DNA of 64,000 bases. Source: JADJOY01 sp016713535 [NCBI: Deltaproteobacteria bacterium] (lineage in GTDB: Bacteria > JADJOY01). The notes beneath the pieces were generated by a model. The model saw only the letters and a list, made by a program, of their open reading frames with translations. It was not told where the DNA came from and ran no database searches. Location: contig JADJOY010000028.1 in assembly GCA_016713535.1 (NCBI GenBank), positions 62,001 to 126,000 of the forward strand, given 5' to 3'. The position numbers were made by a program, and so were the translations under genes. Of this stretch, positions 1 to 9,938 are shown one piece after another; position 1 is the first letter of the stretch, and each line of letters begins with the position of its first letter.

Positions 1-1
1 G

Positions 2-2139
2 GGCAGAGGCGCCGGCAAGCTCGCGCTCCTCGTCGTCTGCGCGACACTCGCGGCCGCAGGCGACGCAGCGCTCGCCGATGACGGGATCGCGCCGGCGCGA
101 GCCACGGCGGCCGACACCGAAACCGTCGTGGTCACCGCGACGCGCACCGCCGCCGACCCGTTCGAGCTGCCGTTCACCACCCACGCCGTCGGCGAGGAGC
201 GCATGAGCGACGAGCGGTCGATCCGCTCGTTCCCCGACGCGCTCGCCGAGATCCCCGGCATCTACCTCCAGCGCAGCTCGTACGGCCAAGCTTCGCCGTA
301 CCTGCGCGGCTTCACCGGCTTCCGTACGCTGCTCCTGATCGAGGGCATCCGCCTCAACAACTCGGTCTTTCGCGAGGGTCCGAACCAGTACTGGAGCACC
401 GTCGACCCGCTCACGGTGGAACGCGTCGAGGCCGTGCTCGGGCCGGGTTCGGTGCTCTACGGCAGCGACGCGATCGGCGGCACGGTGAACGCGATCACCC
501 GCTCGCCCGATCGAAGTACCGACGCACCGGCCGCCGCACCCGGTGCCTACGGGCGCTACGCGAGCGCCGAGGGCTCGGCCACGCTGCGCGGCGAGCTCGG
601 CGGGGCGCCGCTGGCCGGCCTCGGCGTCCTCGGCGGAGTGTCGTGGCGCGACTTCGACGACCTGGTGGCGGGGCGCGGCACCGGTGAGCTACCGGGCACC
701 GCGTACGACGAGCTCGACGGCGACGCCAAGCTCGTCTACGCGCTCCGCGACGACCTCGACCTGGTGCTGGGGTGGCAGCGGGTGTTCCAGGACGACGTGC
801 CGCGCACCCACGCGACCGCGGACGCCATCTCCTTCCGTGGCACCACCCTCGGCTCGGATCGCCGCCGCGACACCGATCAGGAGCGGCAGCTCGGCTACGC
901 CCAGGCGCGCTACGCGCCGCGCGGCGAGTGGCTGCACGACGCGACCCTGAGCCTCTCGTACCAAGCCCAGAGCGAGGAGGAGGTGCGGGTGCGCGGCTCC
1001 GGCGCCCGCGAGATCCAGGATCTCGACGTCGGCACGCTGGGACTCTGGGCCCAGGCGACGAGCCCGGTGCCGTACGGCACGCTCACCTACGGCGCCGAGT
1101 GGTACCACGACGACGTGCAGTCGTCCTTCGTCGCCCAGGACGCGGCGGGCGTGCCGGTCGGCGAGGCGCGCCGCGGCGCGGTGGCCGACGACTCGCGGTA
1201 CGACCTCGTCGGACTCTACGTGCAGGACGTCATCCCGCTGGGCGAGGCGTTCGAGACCCACCTCGGCGGGCGCTGGAACCTGGCGGCGGTCGATGCCGAC
1301 GACGTCGACCCCGACCGCGGCGATGCGATCGAGCTCGGCCCGGTCGACGAGAGCTACTCGGCGCTGGTGGGCAGCCTGCGCGGCGTGTGGCGAGTGGCCG
1401 AGGGGTGGCGGCTCTTCGCCGGGGCTTCGCAGGGCTTCCGCGCCCCAACCTCTCGGACCTCACTCGCTTCGAGGTCAACGCGGCGAGCGGCGAGTTCGAG
1501 GTCCCGGCTCCCGACCTCGACCCCGAGAAGTACGTGTCGCTCGAGGGCGGCGCGCGCTACGCCGGCGGACGGCTCGAGGCATGGGGGTCCTACTACTACA
1601 CGTTCATCGAGGGCCTCATCGTGCGCTTCCCCACCGGCCGCGAGGTCGATGGCGGGCCGGAGTTCAGCAAGGCCAACGTCGGCGACGGGTACATGAACGG
1701 CGTCGAGCTCGGCTCGCGGGTGCGCGTGCTCGACGACGTCTCGCTCTACGGCTCGTTCGCGTGGGTGGAGGGGACCGCCGACTCCATCGTCGACGGAGAA
1801 CAGATCCGCGAGCCGCTCTCCCGGATCCAGCCGCCGTGGGCGCTCGTGGGCGCGCGCTGGAACTCGTCCGACGGCCGCTGGTGGGGCGAGCTGGAAGCGA
1901 CCTTCGCCGGCGACGCCGACCGGCTCGCCGCCCGCGACGTCGCCGATACCCAGCGCATCCCCCCGGGCGGCACGCCAGGCTACGAGGTGCTGGCGCTGCG
2001 CGTGGGGGGGGAGGTGGTCACCGGGCTCGACGTCGGCTTGGCGGTCGAGAACGTCACCAACCAGGACTACCGCCTCCACGGCTCCGGAGTGAACGAGCCC
2101 GGGACCAACGCGATCGTCACGCTCGACTACCGCCTCTGA
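2..2139 (+). CDS. TonB-dependent outer-membrane receptor (5' partial, frameshifted)
   Basis: Outer-membrane receptor that imports a ligand using TonB energy. The reading frame is open to the window edge, where it encodes the hydrophobic part of a signal peptide ending around ALADD, so the start codon lies upstream. A TonB-box-like segment (ETVVVTATR) follows. The plug domain (IPGIYLQ, LIEGIRLNN, GPGSVLYGSDAIGGTVN) and barrel come next. The C-terminal part (GLAVENVTNQDYRLHGSG) is typical of the last barrel strands. The frame breaks in the C-run at 1443-1446: one extra C would restore GFRAPNLSDLTRF. No stop codon or other damage is seen, so a sequencing error is likely. The ligand cannot be told; haem, siderophore or vitamin are possible. 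Confidence 0.9.
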
Positions 2140-2352
2140 GCGGGTCGGCGCGCCAGCGCCGCCGTGTCCTAGAGCTCGGTGGCACGAGGCTTGCGCCGAG
2201 TCGCGGGCGAACCAGCGCGGCCGCTGCCGGGCGGCGACCCGTCGCGGGGACAGCGGCTCACCGCCGGCTTCGCGGGCGAGGTCGTCGTCGACCTTGAGCA
2301 CGCAGCTCGGGCGACGCGAGCGCGGCGAGCGCGACGCGCAGCCGACGAAGCG
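2140..2352. other. intergenic gap between convergent genes
   Basis: GC-rich gap between the receptor stop and the stop of the leftward secreted-protein gene. I see no convincing gene, promoter or T-rich terminator in it. Confidence 0.5.
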
Positions 2353-3086
2353 TCACCGCGGCGCGCTCGGCTCGACCGTCGTCGTGACCTGCTCGAGCTC
2401 GACCGCCGGCCGCCACGCGCCGTTCACCATCATCAGCACCGCCACCTCGCCCACCCCCGGACAGTAAAACGACCGCATGTCGCCGCTCTGGCCGTCCGCG
2501 AGCTCACGCGCTCCTTCGCATCGACGACGGCGCAACCCTGAAACGACCCGGCCTCCACCTGCACGTCCGCGACCCCCTGGAAGCGGTGCTCGATGCCGTT
2601 CGCGGTCCAGCTCGTTCCGGCGCCGAGCCGCGCCGGGATCTCGATCTGCCGCGCGGGCGCCGCCGGCCCCTTCCGGGCACGCGTGCCCCTCTTCTTCTCG
2701 TCGCCCCCGGTCTCCGCCTCGTCGGGCCGCGCGATCACGCCGCGCGCCGGATCGATCTCGAGGATCCGCCGCTCGATGAGCCGCGTCCCGCCGTTCGCCG
2801 GCATCTCGTACACCAGGCGCCGCCGCAACCGATCGCGGATCTTCTGGTCCGCGGCGAGCACCGGCGAGGGACTGGTCACGATCTGGCGATAGCGATTGCC
2901 CGCGCCGTCGTGGAAGGTCGCGGTGCGGCCGACCTCGAGCGGCAGGTAGCGCAAGCCGTCGAGCTCGGTGCCCGCCGGCAGCGGCTCGATCGTTCCGTGG
3001 GTGGGACGTGCGTGGGCCGACGCCGCATCCATCGTGGCCACGATCGCCAGCGCGATCCCCGCCGCTCGCCGCCACCGCGCGCTCAT
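2353..3086 (-). CDS. secreted protein of unknown function (frameshifted)
   Basis: Starts with a Sec signal peptide (MSARWRRAAGIALAIVATMDAASA). The mature part is beta-rich and ends with a segment like FYCPGVGEVAVLM, seen in exported beta-sandwich proteins of unknown role. One reading frame covers the first ~195 residues; the last ~50 are in another frame. A single missing base near 2498-2503 (after AKERV) would join them into a ~243-residue protein. The start codon directly follows the stop of the upstream lipoprotein gene (TAGATG), so the two are translationally coupled. I do not recognise a function. Proximity to the TonB receptor suggests an envelope role, which is inference. Confidence 0.7.
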
Positions 3087-3830
3087 CTACGGCTCCGCCT
3101 GCAGGCCCCACGGCGGAGCGGCGTTCACCACCACGCCGGCGCGGCACGTGAGCGCCACCTCGCGAAAGCGCACGCCGTCCTTGTGGGCCGTGAGCCGATA
3201 CCTGCCGGGCGCGACGTTCACGTACAGCACGCCGCCGTCGTCGGTGGTGGCGGCGAGGCGGCGATCGGGCCAGATCACGTTCCAGGTGACGAGGTTGAAG
3301 TAGATCGGACCATCGGCCTCCGCGGGCAGCGGATCGATGGTGACGGTGGCGCCCGCCTCGCCGTGGGTCTTGCCCGCGACCAGCTCCGGGTTGGCGCGGG
3401 TGACGGTGGCGGCGAGCTGGCAGCGGTCGGCGCGCGGCGCGGCACCCACCAGGACCGAGAGCAGCGTGATCATCGTGTCGTCGGGCGACTGGAAGGTGAT
3501 CCCGTCGACGGGCTCGTCGCCGAGCGTGAAGGTGGCGGTCTGGATCTCCGGGCGGCCCGCGGCGCGCAGCACGAACGAGGCCTCGCTCCCCACCGCCAGC
3601 CCGTCGAACCCGAAGCCGCCGCTCTCGTCGGTGATCGTCGCGCGCTCGGGCTGCTCGAGGATCGTGACGTCACCGCCGGCGACCGCGCCGCCCGCGGGGC
3701 CGAAGTTGAACGCGGAGCCGCTCACCGACGTGGTGCGGCCCGAGCCTCCGCCGGTCGAATCCGCGCCGCAGCTCGTGGCGAGCGCGAGCGCGAGCAGGGT
3801 CGCGAGCGTCGTCGTCGGGTTCCTCTTCAC
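3087..3830 (-). CDS. lipoprotein with carboxypeptidase-regulatory-like beta domain
   Basis: Begins at GTG 3830, giving KRNPTTTLATLLALALATSC, a lipoprotein signal whose lipobox Cys is at about residue 21. A GTG at 3863 is also possible but would add eleven polar residues. The Ser/Gly-rich linker is followed by beta-rich sequence. The C-terminal part (GGVLYVNVAPGRYRLTAHKDGVRF) matches the pattern of carboxypeptidase-regulatory or transthyretin-like domains found in surface proteins. An earlier stretch (GGDVTILEQPERATITDESGGF) may be a second such domain. It is first in a two-gene leftward unit with the secreted protein ending at 2353. Role unknown; probably periplasmic or surface anchored. Confidence 0.75.
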   Translation of the reverse strand: MKRNPTTTLATLLALALATSCGADSTGGGSGRTTSVSGSAFNFGPAGGAVAGGDVTILEQPERATITDESGGFGFDGLAVGSEASFVLRAAGRPEIQTATFTLGDEPVDGITFQSPDDTMITLLSVLVGAAPRADRCQLAATVTRANPELVAGKTHGEAGATVTIDPLPAEADGPIYFNLVTWNVIWPDRRLAATTDDGGVLYVNVAPGRYRLTAHKDGVRFREVALTCRAGVVVNAAPPWGLQAEP

Positions 3831-3940
3831 GGGCCGTGATCTTAGCTGGCCCCCCCCACGCACGGCGCTCAGGCGGCGCGCATCGCCACCAGCGATCGTG
3901 GTAGAGAACCAGCCGCCACCGAGCTCCCGCGATCCCCCCG

Positions 3941-5491
3941 ATGCCCCGCCTCGTCCCTCGACCTCGACACGCTCGCGCCTGCGCCTGCGCCGCCGCGCTG
4001 CTGCTCGCCGCGGCGTGCGGTGGAGGCTCGGGCGCCGGTGACGGCGGCGCCGTCCACGACGGTCTCGAGCCGCCGCTCAACCCGTTCCTCGCCGACTCGC
4101 CGTGGCCGATGACCCACCGCAACCCGTACGCGCAGGCGTCCTCGCCATACCCCGGTCCGCGCCCCGAGGATGTCCTCGCCGCGCAGACCGGACTCACCGC
4201 CCCCGCGCCCATCACCGCCGCGGTGTCGTCACCCTACGCGGACGGGCGGCGCGCGATCTGGGGCGCCACGTTCGTGAGCGTGTTCAAGGCCATCGAGCGC
4301 GACGGACACCTCGAGACCGTCGACGCGAAGCAGTCGCTGCCCGGGCTCGGGCACCTGATCTCGGGCGCCTACACGGTGCTCGACCGCGACGGCACGCTGT
4401 TCTTCCCGCGCGTGCGGACGCTCTTCGCCTATCGCGACGCCGAGCCGGGCGTTCCCGACTCGCCGATCGAGCAGGTCGGCGCCAAGGACCTGAGCGACGT
4501 CCTCGCCGAGAGCGACGAGGTGGTGGGCATGACGCTCACCTACGACGGCCACATCGCCTTCGCGAGCGCCGAGGGAGTGGTCGGCGTGCTGACGCGCGAC
4601 CTCTCGGGATTGCAGACCGTGCGTCTCGGGGATGCCGCCAGCCCCGAGCAGGTCTCGAACTCGATCGCCACCGACGAGGACGGCGGCCTCTACGTCGTGA
4701 CGAGCCGCTTCATGCACCGCGTGCAATGGACCGGCACGGCGCTCACGAGCGATCCATCGGCGGGTGCCTGGACCTCGACCTACGAAACCGGCTCCGCCGA
4801 TCCCGCCACGGGCCGGCTCGGCGCCGGCTCGGGCTCGACTCCCACGCTCATGGGCACCGGCTCCGGTGACCGCTTCGTGGTGATCACCGATGGCCAGCGC
4901 CTCATGCACCTCACGTTCCTGTGGCGCGATGCGATCCCCCCCGACTGGCAGCCGATCGCGCCCGGCAAGGACCGCCGCATCGCCGCCGAGATCCCGGTCA
5001 CCTTCGGCGACCCCAGCGCGACCGCCTCGCTCTCCGAGCAGTCGGTGCTGGTGCGTGGCTACGACGCGCTGGTGGTCAACAACCTGTGGAACCTCCCCGA
5101 GCCGTCGCCGCTCGGCCAGCTCGCGGTGCTGCTCTCCGGGCTGCCGGACGTGGCGAGCTACGGGGTCGAGCTCTTCCGCTGGGATCCACGCACGCGCACC
5201 GCGTCGAGCCGGTGGAGCAACCGCGACGTGAGCTGCCCGAACTCGATCCCCACGATGAGCGTGGCGACCGGTCTCGCCTACTGCATCGGCGCCCACGCCG
5301 GCGCGTGGACCCTCGAGGGTCTCGACTGGAACGACGGGCGCTCGGTGCTGCGCTTCACGCTGGGGAAGGAGCTCGGCTGGAACAGCATCTACGCCGCCAC
5401 CGAGGTCGGCGCCGGCGGATCGATCCTGTCGGGCACCGTCGGTGGCCTCGTGCGGCTCGCGCCGGCGGGCGCGAGCGCACCGGCGAGCTGA
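3941..5491 (+). CDS. lipoprotein, beta-propeller-like, unknown function
   Basis: A 516-residue lipoprotein. The N-terminus is Arg-rich then hydrophobic and ends in LLAAACGGG, a clear lipobox with Cys at about residue 26. The body holds repeated beta motifs with Asp-Gly turns (VLDRDGTLFF, TYDGHIAFAS, TDEDGGLYVV) that suggest a propeller, and ends in a final blade (GGSILSGTVGGLVRLAP). No catalytic motif is recognised. It converges on the PQQ-propeller gene at 5512, whose stop lies 20 bp away. It starts 110 bp from the divergent lipoprotein gene at 3830, so promoters for both probably lie between. A secreted binding or scaffold protein is the best guess. Confidence 0.75.
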   Translation: MPRLVPRPRHARACACAAALLLAAACGGGSGAGDGGAVHDGLEPPLNPFLADSPWPMTHRNPYAQASSPYPGPRPEDVLAAQTGLTAPAPITAAVSSPYADGRRAIWGATFVSVFKAIERDGHLETVDAKQSLPGLGHLISGAYTVLDRDGTLFFPRVRTLFAYRDAEPGVPDSPIEQVGAKDLSDVLAESDEVVGMTLTYDGHIAFASAEGVVGVLTRDLSGLQTVRLGDAASPEQVSNSIATDEDGGLYVVTSRFMHRVQWTGTALTSDPSAGAWTSTYETGSADPATGRLGAGSGSTPTLMGTGSGDRFVVITDGQRLMHLTFLWRDAIPPDWQPIAPGKDRRIAAEIPVTFGDPSATASLSEQSVLVRGYDALVVNNLWNLPEPSPLGQLAVLLSGLPDVASYGVELFRWDPRTRTASSRWSNRDVSCPNSIPTMSVATGLAYCIGAHAGAWTLEGLDWNDGRSVLRFTLGKELGWNSIYAATEVGAGGSILSGTVGGLVRLAPAGASAPAS

Positions 5492-5511
5492 CGCGCGCGG
5501 GCCGCGCCGGC

Positions 5512-6798
5512 TCAGCTCGGCTTGCGCACGTCGTAGACGTAGAGCGTGTCCTGCTCGCGCAGGTAGAGCCGCCCGTCGGCCACCACCGGCAGCGACCAGC
5601 TCGGCTGGGTCACGTTGGGGATCGTCAGCGTGCCGGTCTCGCGGTACTGCTCGGGGCTCGCTTCGATCAGCAGCACCACTCCGTTCTGGTAGCGGAAGTA
5701 GAGCTGGCCGTCGGCCGCGACCACCGCCGCCGAGCCGGTGCCCGCATTGCGGATGTTGCCGCCCCACACCACCTTGCCGGTCGCGAGGTCGAGGCAGGTG
5801 GGCAGGCCGCGGTTCTGGCCGTCGCCGCCGTACACGTGGTTTCCGAGCAGCACCATGCCGCCGTGGTGGTTCTGGAACTTGTCGGCGGACACGAAGTACA
5901 CCTCGCGCGCGCCGATCGTGCCGTCATCGCCCTTGGTGATCTCGACCAGGGCCGAGCCCGCGCCGTAGCCGGTGGACGCGAACACCCAGTTGGCGCGCAC
6001 CACCGGCGTCGCGATGTTCGCGGTGGCGTTGGCGATGCGGTTGTAGCCCCACAGGAAGTGGCCGTCGCTGGCGCGCACGCCGATCAAGCCGCGGCCGAGG
6101 AGCTGCACGTACTGGCGCACGCCCGCGGCCTCGGTCACGACGATCGAGGAGTACGCGGCGCCGTCCGTACCCGCCTCGCCCAGCGCGGGGACGGCCGCGC
6201 GCCAGATCTCCTTGCCGGTCATGCGATCGAGCGCGACCAGCGCCGCGCTCGCGCTGCCGGGAGTGACCACGATGCGGTCGCCGTCGATCAGCGGCGACTC
6301 GCTCCAGCCCCAGCCCGACATCATCTTGCCGCCGAAGTCGGTCGCGAGGTTGCGGCGCCACAGCTCGTTCCCGGTCATGGCGTCCGCGGCGACCAGATCT
6401 CCGCTGGTCGCGAGCGCGAACACCTGATTTCCCGCCACCGAAGGCGTGCCCCGCGGGCCGCCGTTGCCGTCGGCGAAGGTCGGACCGACGCGTGTCTTCC
6501 AGATCAGCGCGCCGTTTTCGGCGTCGAACGCGAGCAGGTGCTGGGCGCCGTCGCGATCCCCGAGGGTGTAGATCCGACCGCTCGCCACCGCCACGCTGGA
6601 GAAGCCTTTCCCCATGCCGTCGGCCTTCCACGCGAGCGGCGGCCCGCCCTCCGGCCACGACGGCGCGAGTCCGGTCTCGCGCGAGACGCCGTCGCGCCTG
6701 GGACCGCGCCAGCCCGGCCACTCGAGCGCATGGCTGCGGGTCTCGAGCACCGCGCCGAGCGTCACCACCACAGCGAGAACGAATGACAGCCACTTCAT
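5512..6798 (-). CDS. exported PQQ-like beta-propeller protein
   Basis: Starts at ATG 6798 (MKWLSFVLAVVVTLGAVLETRSHA, a Sec signal). A longer frame exists upstream but lacks a signal. The mature protein opens with WPGWRGPRRDGVS, the usual start of planctomycete/proteobacterial PQQ_2-type propellers. It repeats the blade pattern 'LxAxDxxTGxxxW' (LLAFDAENGALIWK, LVAADAMTGNELWRR, LVALDRMTGKEIWRA, CLDLATGKVVWGG). The family includes BamB and quinoprotein dehydrogenases, but no dehydrogenase active site can be assigned here. At 428 residues it has the usual length of stand-alone periplasmic propellers. Function beyond binding or scaffold is unknown. Confidence 0.85.
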   Translation of the reverse strand: MKWLSFVLAVVVTLGAVLETRSHALEWPGWRGPRRDGVSRETGLAPSWPEGGPPLAWKADGMGKGFSSVAVASGRIYTLGDRDGAQHLLAFDAENGALIWKTRVGPTFADGNGGPRGTPSVAGNQVFALATSGDLVAADAMTGNELWRRNLATDFGGKMMSGWGWSESPLIDGDRIVVTPGSASAALVALDRMTGKEIWRAAVPALGEAGTDGAAYSSIVVTEAAGVRQYVQLLGRGLIGVRASDGHFLWGYNRIANATANIATPVVRANWVFASTGYGAGSALVEITKGDDGTIGAREVYFVSADKFQNHHGGMVLLGNHVYGGDGQNRGLPTCLDLATGKVVWGGNIRNAGTGSAAVVAADGQLYFRYQNGVVLLIEASPEQYRETGTLTIPNVTQPSWSLPVVADGRLYLREQDTLYVYDVRKPS

Positions 6799-7043
6799 CG
6801 CGCGCGCCTCGCGGCTTCCGAACGGGGGGAGGTCATTGTGCGGGCGCTCGCCGGGCTCTGTCGAGCCGAGGGCAACGCGCACGATCGTCTCTTCACTCCG
6901 CTCGAACGGCAGCTGCGTCGGTGCGCCGTCACCGACCCCGCGATCGATCGCTGGCGGCCGTCGGAGCGGCCGCGCTCCAGCGGCTCGCGACCGATGGTAC
7001 GCTCGGCGCGCCCCCCGATGCCGACCGGCGAGGTTCCCGCTCC
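6799..7043. promoter_or_regulatory. divergent intergenic region with a hairpin repeat
   Basis: This 245-bp gap separates the leftward propeller gene from the rightward symporter operon and must hold promoters for both; no strong -35/-10 pair stands out. At about 6950-6991 lies a GC palindrome containing CGGCCG/CGGCCG arms and flanked by ATCGATCGCTGG and CGCTCCAG. It looks like a diverged member of the hairpin repeat seen at 9939 and 45700. Confidence 0.45.
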
Positions 7044-7304
7044 GTGACTTCTGCCTCCCCCTCGCGCGCCGCCCCCCGGGGCCGCTGGATGCGGGTCGTC
7101 ATCGCGGCGCTCGCGATCCTCCACTGGGACTTCTGGTGGTGGGACGACACCCGCGTCGTCTTCGGCTTCCTGCCCGTGGGCCTCGCCTACCACGGGCTCT
7201 ACTCGATCGCCGCCGGGGCGGTGTGGGCGCTCTTCATGCGCGTGGCCTGGCCCGATCACCTCGAGGCGTGGGCCAGCGCGCGCGAGCCCCGAGGCGAGCC
7301 ATGA
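7044..7304 (+). CDS. DUF3311-like small membrane protein
   Basis: An 86-residue protein with two hydrophobic helices (VVIAALAILHWDFWWWDD and GFLPVGLAYHGLYSIAAGAVWALFM), matching the small DUF3311-type partners found next to sodium/solute symporters. GTG 7044 is chosen because a GAGGT lies about ten bases upstream; ATG 7089 (MRVVIAAL) is the alternative. Its stop overlaps the symporter start (ATGA at 7301-7304), so both are made together. It is probably an accessory subunit or assembly factor of the symporter; that role is inferred from the conserved pairing. Confidence 0.75.
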   Translation: MTSASPSRAAPRGRWMRVVIAALAILHWDFWWWDDTRVVFGFLPVGLAYHGLYSIAAGAVWALFMRVAWPDHLEAWASAREPRGEP

Positions 7305-8857
7305 CGCCCGCCGCCGCGGCGGCCACGGCGCCGTCCTACCTGCCGCTCTACGTCATCGGGCTCTACCTCGCGGTGCTGATCGTCCTCGGCGTCGCGAGCA
7401 TGCGCTCGTTCCGCGGCACCTCCGAGGACTACTTCACCGCCACCCACTCGGTGGGCCCGGTGCTGTTCCTGCTCTCGATGTTCGCCACCACCATGACCGC
7501 GTTCGCGATGGTCGGCTCGGCGGCGAAGGCCTACGAGAGCGGGATCGGCGTGTACGCGCTGATGGCGTCGTCGTCGGGGTTGGTGCACACGCTGGTGTTC
7601 TTCCTCGTGGGCATGCGGCTGTGGGCGATCGGCAAGCGCTACCGCTTCGTCACCCAGATCCAGTTCTTCCGCGATCGCTTCGAGTCGCGGGCGCTCGGCA
7701 CGCTGCTGTTCCCGATCCTGGTGCTGCTCATGATCCCGTACGTGCTGACCGGCTTCATCGGGGCGGGAGCGTTCGTGCAGGGAGCCACGCGCGGGATGTT
7801 CCCCGACGCGTTCCCCAGCGCCGATCCCACCGCCGCGGGCGCCATCCCCTCGTGGCTCACGGTGCTCGTGGTGAGCGCCGTGGTGTTGCTCTACATCTTC
7901 CAGGGCGGCGTGCGCGGCGCGGTGTGGGCCAACGCATTCCAGACCGTGCTCTTCCTGATCGCCGGCGTGACGGCCATGGCGATGATCGCGAACAAGCTCG
8001 GCGGCGCCGAGGCCGCCACCGCCGCGGTGCTCGCGAAGTCGCCCTCGCACCTGGCCCGCGAGGGGCGGATCGGCCACGGCCAGTTCCTGTCCTACATGCT
8101 GGTGCCGCTCTCGGTGGGGATGTTCCCGCACATCTTTCAGGCCTGGCTCACGGCCAAGAACGTGCGCACCTTCCGCACCGTGCTCGTCTTCCACCCGATC
8201 TTCATCCTGATCGTGTGGATGCCGTGCATCCTGATCGGCGTGTGGGCGGTGGGTCAGGGGCTGCCGATCAAGAGTTCGAACGCGGTGCTCGGGCTCATGA
8301 CCACCAAATACGTCGCAGACCCGATCGTGCGTGGCCTGGTGCAGGCCGGGACGATCGCCGCGATCATGTCGATGGACAGCCAGATCATGGCGCTCGGCAC
8401 GATGTTCACCGAGGACGTCGTGGTGCCGCTCGTCGGCGCGGGCCGCGTCAGCGATCGCGCCCAGGTGTGGTGGAGCCGCGCCTTCATCTTGTTGATCGTG
8501 GCGGTGTCCTTCTTCCTCTCGCAGCACCAGCCGCCCAACGTCTTCGACCTCGGCGTGTGGTGCTTCAGCGGCTTCGCCGGGCTCTTCCCGCTGGTGCTCG
8601 CGGCGATCTACTGGAAGCGCGTGACCAAGGCGGGTGCGTTCGCGTCGGTGCTCGCGGTCCTCGCCACGTGGAGCGTGCTGCTCTATCGCGGTCTGATCGG
8701 TCCGGTGCTGAGCGGCGTCGCGCACCCCGAGGAGCCGCTGGTGCTCGGGCTCATGCCGGTGGCGTGGGTGGTGCTCGCGTCGAGCCTGGCGCTGGTGGTG
8801 GTGTCCCTCGCGACGCGACCGCCCAGCGAGCGCACCCTGGCGAGGTACTTCGCGTGA
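7301..8857 (+). CDS. sodium:solute symporter (SSS family)
   Basis: A 518-residue polytopic inner-membrane protein with about 13 hydrophobic helices. The N-terminal part (YLAVLIVLGVASMRSFRGTSEDYFTATHSVGP) is the usual first helix and loop of SSS transporters (pantothenate, proline, monocarboxylate and sugar importers). Later segments such as YIFQGGVRGAVWANAFQTV and the SMDSQIMALGTMFTEDV stretch are also family hallmarks. It uses the Na+ gradient to import a small solute. Translationally coupled on both sides: ATGA with the DUF3311-like gene and GTGA with the adenylate-forming enzyme at 8854. That linkage makes a carboxylic acid the likely substrate (inference). Confidence 0.9.
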   Translation: MTPAAAAATAPSYLPLYVIGLYLAVLIVLGVASMRSFRGTSEDYFTATHSVGPVLFLLSMFATTMTAFAMVGSAAKAYESGIGVYALMASSSGLVHTLVFFLVGMRLWAIGKRYRFVTQIQFFRDRFESRALGTLLFPILVLLMIPYVLTGFIGAGAFVQGATRGMFPDAFPSADPTAAGAIPSWLTVLVVSAVVLLYIFQGGVRGAVWANAFQTVLFLIAGVTAMAMIANKLGGAEAATAAVLAKSPSHLAREGRIGHGQFLSYMLVPLSVGMFPHIFQAWLTAKNVRTFRTVLVFHPIFILIVWMPCILIGVWAVGQGLPIKSSNAVLGLMTTKYVADPIVRGLVQAGTIAAIMSMDSQIMALGTMFTEDVVVPLVGAGRVSDRAQVWWSRAFILLIVAVSFFLSQHQPPNVFDLGVWCFSGFAGLFPLVLAAIYWKRVTKAGAFASVLAVLATWSVLLYRGLIGPVLSGVAHPEEPLVLGLMPVAWVVLASSLALVVVSLATRPPSERTLARYFA

Positions 8858-9921
8858 GCGCCGAGGCGGCGGCGCGCGCCGCGCTCGACGCCCACGTCCG
8901 CGAGATCGTGCGCTGGCACTTCGGCGCCGACACCGGCACGCCGGTGTGGCTCGGGTTCGCGCGCGAGGCGGCCTTCGACCCGATCCGCGACGTGGGCGGG
9001 ATCGACGACTTGATCGCCGCGTTCCCGCCGTTCGACGGCGAGCGCCTCCGCACCGACCCCCACGAGCGGTGGATCCCGCGCGCCTTTGCCGGGCGACCGT
9101 TCACGATCTTCGAGACCGGCGGCACCACCGGCATGCCCAAGCAGCGCATCGGCTGGGACGACTACAAGCGCGACTACGAGCTCTTCTCCGCGACGCTGCC
9201 CGATGATTCGTACCCGCGCTGCGGCTTCTGGCTGATGGTCGGACCGACGGGCCCACGGCGGCTCCGGCTCGCGATCGAGTACCTCGCCAACCTGCGCGGC
9301 TCGAGCTGCTACTTCGTCGACCTCGACCCGCGCTGGGTGAAGAAGCTGATCGCCAAGGGCGACGGTGCCGGCGCCAAGAGCTACAGGGCGCACGTGATCG
9401 AGCAGGCCACGGTGCTGCTGCGCCACCGCAAGATCGACGTGGTGTTCACCACGCCGCGGCTCCTCGAAGCCCTCGGCGACGAGCTCTCGCTGGCCGACGC
9501 CGGGGTGAAAGGCGTCATGTGCGGCGGCACCGAGATGAGCCCGCAGACCGTGCGCTTCCTGGTCGAGGAGGTCCTCGAGGGGCGGGTCGCGTTCCGACCC
9601 GTCTACGGCAACACCCTCATGGGGCTCGCCGCGTGCGATCCGAGCACGCTCACCGGCGGCTACTCGGTCACCTACCACGCGCCCGAGCCGTTCGCTTCCT
9701 TGCGCGCCACCGATCCGACCGACGCGCGGAAGCTCGTGCCGTATGGCGAGCGCGGCCGCGTCGAGCTCACCACCCTCACCCGCGAGCTCTTCCTGCCCCG
9801 CTTCCTCGAGCGCGACGAGGCCATCCGCCGCCCGCCGTGCGCCGCCTGGCCGTGGGACGGCGTCGGCGAGGTCCGGCCCTTCCACGAGCCCGGCACCCGC
9901 ATCATCGAAGGCGTGTACTGA
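8854..9921 (+). CDS. LuxE/PaaK-like adenylate-forming (acyl-activating) enzyme
   Basis: A 355-residue protein starting at GTG 8854 inside the symporter stop. It carries the ATP-binding loop FETGGTTGMPK (residues 86-96) and later adenylation motifs (VMCGGTEMSPQTV, PVYGNTLMGLA). It is shorter than phenylacetate-CoA ligases (~430 residues), lacks an obvious C-terminal lid and is close to LuxE acyl-protein synthetase in size (~370). A Cys sits near the C-terminus (RRPPCAAWPW), as LuxE uses for acyl transfer. Expected role: activate a carboxylate as acyl-AMP and pass it to the LuxC/ALDH-like reductase encoded next. Chemistry inferred from family and context; substrate unknown. Confidence 0.75.
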   Translation: MSAEAAARAALDAHVREIVRWHFGADTGTPVWLGFAREAAFDPIRDVGGIDDLIAAFPPFDGERLRTDPHERWIPRAFAGRPFTIFETGGTTGMPKQRIGWDDYKRDYELFSATLPDDSYPRCGFWLMVGPTGPRRLRLAIEYLANLRGSSCYFVDLDPRWVKKLIAKGDGAGAKSYRAHVIEQATVLLRHRKIDVVFTTPRLLEALGDELSLADAGVKGVMCGGTEMSPQTVRFLVEEVLEGRVAFRPVYGNTLMGLAACDPSTLTGGYSVTYHAPEPFASLRATDPTDARKLVPYGERGRVELTTLTRELFLPRFLERDEAIRRPPCAAWPWDGVGEVRPFHEPGTRIIEGVY

Positions 9922-9938
9922 CAACGGCGTCGCGAGGG

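Noticed and set aside
8854-9921. Annotation as phenylacetate-CoA ligase
   Set aside because: Too short and without the C-terminal lid; size and neighbour fit LuxE better, though this is not certain.
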